Shown here: piece by piece, positions 62,226-64,000 of the stretch | Position numbering within the stretch: the first letter of the stretch is position 1 | How the letters are laid out: each line of letters starts with the position of its first letter | NCBI RefSeq assembly: GCF_003315635.1 | Contig: NZ_PDCG01000002.1 | Coordinates: 333,193 to 397,192, forward strand | Reading direction: 5' to 3' | Source of the DNA: Bifidobacterium aemilianum | Lineage (GTDB): Bacteria; Actinomycetota; Actinomycetes; Actinomycetales; Bifidobacteriaceae | Length of the DNA: 64,000 nucleotides | The notes under the pieces: generated by a model | The model's database searches: none | Told to the model about the DNA's origin: nothing | The model's input: only the letters and a program-made list of their open reading frames with translations | Program-made: the position numbers and the translations under genes

Positions 62226-63074
62226 TCACTCATAATCGTAGAAGCCATGGCCGGAGCCCTTGCCCATGCGTCCATTGTCAATGAAATCGGTCTTGATCTT
62301 TTCGGCGAATTCCTTCTGCACCGGGTCGGAGCTGTCCTTGGACAGGTTGTAGGGGGTCATCATGCCGACGGTGTCGTAGATCTCGAAGGGGCCTGCAGGA
62401 GCGCCGGTGGCGATCTTCCAGGTCTTGTCGATGTCCTCGAAGGAGGCAACACCACGGACCCAAAGATCAGACGCAGCGTTCAGGAAGGGAACCAGCAGGG
62501 AGTTCAGCACGTAGCCCGGCTGCTCCTTGTGGATTTTGATCGGAACCATGCCCATCTCCTTGGCGAACTCGACCACCTGATCGAAGACGTCCCGGTCAGT
62601 CTGGGGCTGGGACATGATCTCGCCGGTATTGAACTTCCAGATCTCATTGGCGAAGTGGAAGGAGAGAAACTTCTCGGGACGGTCGGTGAAAGGTGCCATG
62701 GCCGAGGGCAGCAGAGTCGAGGAGTTGGTGCAGAAGATGCTCTTGGCCGGAGCCAAATCGCTGACCTTCTTCCAGGTGGACTGCTTGATGTCCAGCCGCT
62801 CAGGAACAGCCTCGATCACGATATCGGCGTCCTTGAGGGCCTCAGCCATATCGGCCGTGCCGTGAATACGGCTGACGGCAGCATCCAGCTTCTCGTCGGC
62901 GGCATCGGGAATATCGCGTTTGTAGGCAGCCTTCAGATACTCCCAACGATCGGGAAGCTTGGCGATGATCTCGTCGCTGATGTCATAAGCCTCGACATGC
63001 TTGCCCATGTATGCGGCTTGGAAAATAATCTGCGATCCAAGCACACCCGTGCCCAATACGGTTAGATTCTGCAT
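62226..63074 (-). CDS. 3-hydroxyacyl-CoA dehydrogenase family protein (copy 1)
   Basis: NAD-dependent dehydrogenase of 282 residues, the size of single-function 3-hydroxybutyryl-CoA dehydrogenases. The Rossmann motif is VLGTGVLGSQIIFQAA, the acidic NAD-binding end is AYDIS, and the catalytic His is in SFHFANEIWKFNTGEI (the usual HFFNP is changed to HFAN). The C-terminal domain has PGYVLNSLLVPFLNAA and ends GKGSGHGFYDYE. The start has AAGGAAG seven bases upstream. A paralogue lies directly upstream in tandem. Bifidobacteria do not run classical beta-oxidation, so the substrate is an open question. Confidence 0.88.
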   Translation of the reverse strand: MQNLTVLGTGVLGSQIIFQAAYMGKHVEAYDISDEIIAKLPDRWEYLKAAYKRDIPDAADEKLDAAVSRIHGTADMAEALKDADIVIEAVPERLDIKQSTWKKVSDLAPAKSIFCTNSSTLLPSAMAPFTDRPEKFLSFHFANEIWKFNTGEIMSQPQTDRDVFDQVVEFAKEMGMVPIKIHKEQPGYVLNSLLVPFLNAASDLWVRGVASFEDIDKTWKIATGAPAGPFEIYDTVGMMTPYNLSKDSSDPVQKEFAEKIKTDFIDNGRMGKGSGHGFYDYE

Positions 63075-63403
63075 TGAGATACTTCCTTACTTCCTTGTCA
63101 ATACCCCATACGCTTATCGTGTGGGGATTAAAACAGTCCGAAGCACTGATTCGACCACTCTTCTTTGAAGCGACGGCTGCGTCCAGTGTGCATTCGTACC
63201 AGCTCTAGACAACAGTATAGCCGAAAGTAGGGCTTGACTCCCCCTAACTCAACCCACACAACTATGCTGTGCCTCACACCGACCTAGGCCATCGAAGACC
63301 AATGCCAAAACTCGCAAAGGATGGGACCATGCATCCAATCCCATCCCTTATAGGCCAAGGCTTACAGCGTTTAATACCTCGTGGTTGAGGGCCGGTCGGC
63401 ATC
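63075..63403. other. Intergenic stretch between the two dehydrogenase genes
   Basis: About 330 bases without a gene. A TATACT hexamer on the minus strand (63214-63219) may be the -10 of copy 1 with a leader of about 130 bases; the -35 is weak. The 63317-63347 hairpin near the other end should end the transcript of copy 2, so the two genes are probably separate units. Confidence 0.4.
63319..63346 (-). terminator. Terminator after the second dehydrogenase gene
   Basis: Eight-base stem GGATGGGA / TCCCATCC with a 12-base loop, followed on the minus strand by TTTGCG, about 60 bases after the stop of copy 2. Confidence 0.65.
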
Positions 63404-64000
63404 TCATTGGTAATCGTAGAAACCGTGACCAACGGCCTTACCCATACGACCCCTGTCGATGTACTCGGATTTGAGGATTTCCGCGAACTTCCGTAGAACC
63501 GGGTCGGAGCTGTCCTTGTTCAGGTTGTACATGGTCATCATACCGATGGTGTCATCAATCCGGAAGGGCCCGGCAGGAGAGCCGGTGGCAATCTTCCAAG
63601 TCTTGTCAATGTCCTTGAAGGAGGCCACACCACGGACCCAGAGGTCGGCAGCAGCCGTCAGCAGAGGTAGGAGCAGGGAGTTGAGCACATACCCCGGCTG
63701 CTCCTTGTGGATTTTGATCGGAACCATGCCCATCTCCTTGGCGAACTCGACCACCTGATCGAAGACGTCCCGGTCAGTCTGGGGCTGGGACATGATCTCG
63801 CCGGTATTGAACTTCCAGACCTGGTTGGCGAAGTGGAAGGAAAGAAACTTCTCGGGACGGTCGGTGAAAGGTGCCATGGCCGAGGGCAGCAGAGTCGAGG
63901 AGTTGGTGCAGAAGATGCTCTTGGCCGGAGCCAAATCGCTGACCTTCTTCCAGGTGGACTGCTTGATGTCCAGCCGCTCAGGAACAGCCTCGATCACGAT
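63404..64000 (-). CDS. 3-hydroxyacyl-CoA dehydrogenase family protein (copy 2), 5' part beyond window
   Basis: About 199 codons of a paralogue of the preceding gene; the Rossmann half lies outside the window. The visible part from VIEAVPERLDIKQSTWKK to about KEQPGYVLNSLL is almost identical to copy 1 in protein and DNA, while the C-terminal third differs at many places (for example GSPAGPFRIDDTIGMMTMYN against GAPAGPFEIYDTVGMMTPYN). The catalytic His region reads SFHFANQVWKFNTGEI. A tandem duplication with later conversion of part of the gene is the simplest explanation. It has its own terminator. Confidence 0.87.
   Translation of the reverse strand: MVIEAVPERLDIKQSTWKKVSDLAPAKSIFCTNSSTLLPSAMAPFTDRPEKFLSFHFANQVWKFNTGEIMSQPQTDRDVFDQVVEFAKEMGMVPIKIHKEQPGYVLNSLLLPLLTAAADLWVRGVASFKDIDKTWKIATGSPAGPFRIDDTIGMMTMYNLNKDSSDPVLRKFAEILKSEYIDRGRMGKAVGHGFYDYQ

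Overview
The window looks like a stretch of mostly core chromosome from a high-GC Gram-positive bacterium, and the protein set points to Bifidobacterium. Supporting signs are the DUF3159/DUF3710 pair, the xerD-parA-scpA-scpB and infC-rpmI-rplT clusters, an FtsE with a very long tail, a GH42 beta-galactosidase, LuxS, a 24-residue bL37 gene, and many actinobacterial-type genes without a Shine-Dalgarno (SD) sequence. An insect-gut lineage (B. asteroides or B. coryneforme group) is my guess, not something the sequence proves. Genes are dense, most are on the minus strand, and ATGA stop/start overlaps are common.

Layout. 1-4.2 kb: trmA-like RNA methyltransferase (cut by the window edge), DUF3159, DUF3710, xerC. 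4.3-9.4 kb: a small conserved protein, then a membrane protein-pheA-tyrA operon and typA. 9.5-13.2 kb: scpB, scpA, parA, xerD (chromosome condensation and segregation). 13.4-15.1 kb: infC-rpmI-rplT, with infC starting at ATT. 15.4-20.6 kb, plus strand: thiamine pyrophosphokinase, ArsC/Spx-like protein, gap, a Cys-tRNA(Pro) deacylase, an aldose epimerase and bL37, with a palindromic repeat array in front of the deacylase. 20.8-25.0 kb is the most accessory-looking part: a decayed small ORF, an Ltp-type (superinfection-exclusion-like) protein gene broken by one TGA, tRNA-Arg(UCU), an ATP-binding regulator with palindromic operators, and an anion-permease-like transporter.

25.3-34.8 kb: dnaG, dgt, alr, a GNAT acetyltransferase, luxS, recQ and a NagD-type phosphatase. 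35.1-40.4 kb: a complete dipeptide/oligopeptide ABC operon (binding protein, two permeases, two ATPases). 40.6-45.0 kb: coaX, an orphan sugar-binding lipoprotein and GH42 beta-galactosidase. 45.4-48.1 kb: RluA-type pseudouridine synthase and glmS. 48.2-51.1 kb: a polar amino acid ABC transporter. 51.2-57.1 kb: smpB, a coiled-coil CHAP cell-wall hydrolase, ftsX, ftsE, prfB and an overlooked 43-residue membrane protein. 57.2-64 kb: map, a DUF308 membrane protein, an M13 peptidase, an SSB paralogue, and two tandem 3-hydroxyacyl-CoA dehydrogenase genes, the second cut by the window edge.

I found no CRISPR array, no insertion sequence and no classical defence island. The most interesting signals are: (1) the broken Ltp gene and decayed neighbour beside tRNA-Arg; (2) two tandem long palindromes upstream of the deacylase gene; (3) at least seven genes with a TANNNT hexamer 6-8 bases before the start codon and mostly no usable SD, as in leaderless mRNAs; (4) the ftsE-ftsX-CHAP triad with an extended FtsE; (5) tandem dehydrogenase genes with a nearly identical half and a diverged half; (6) a prephenate dehydratase whose TRF motif reads TDF.
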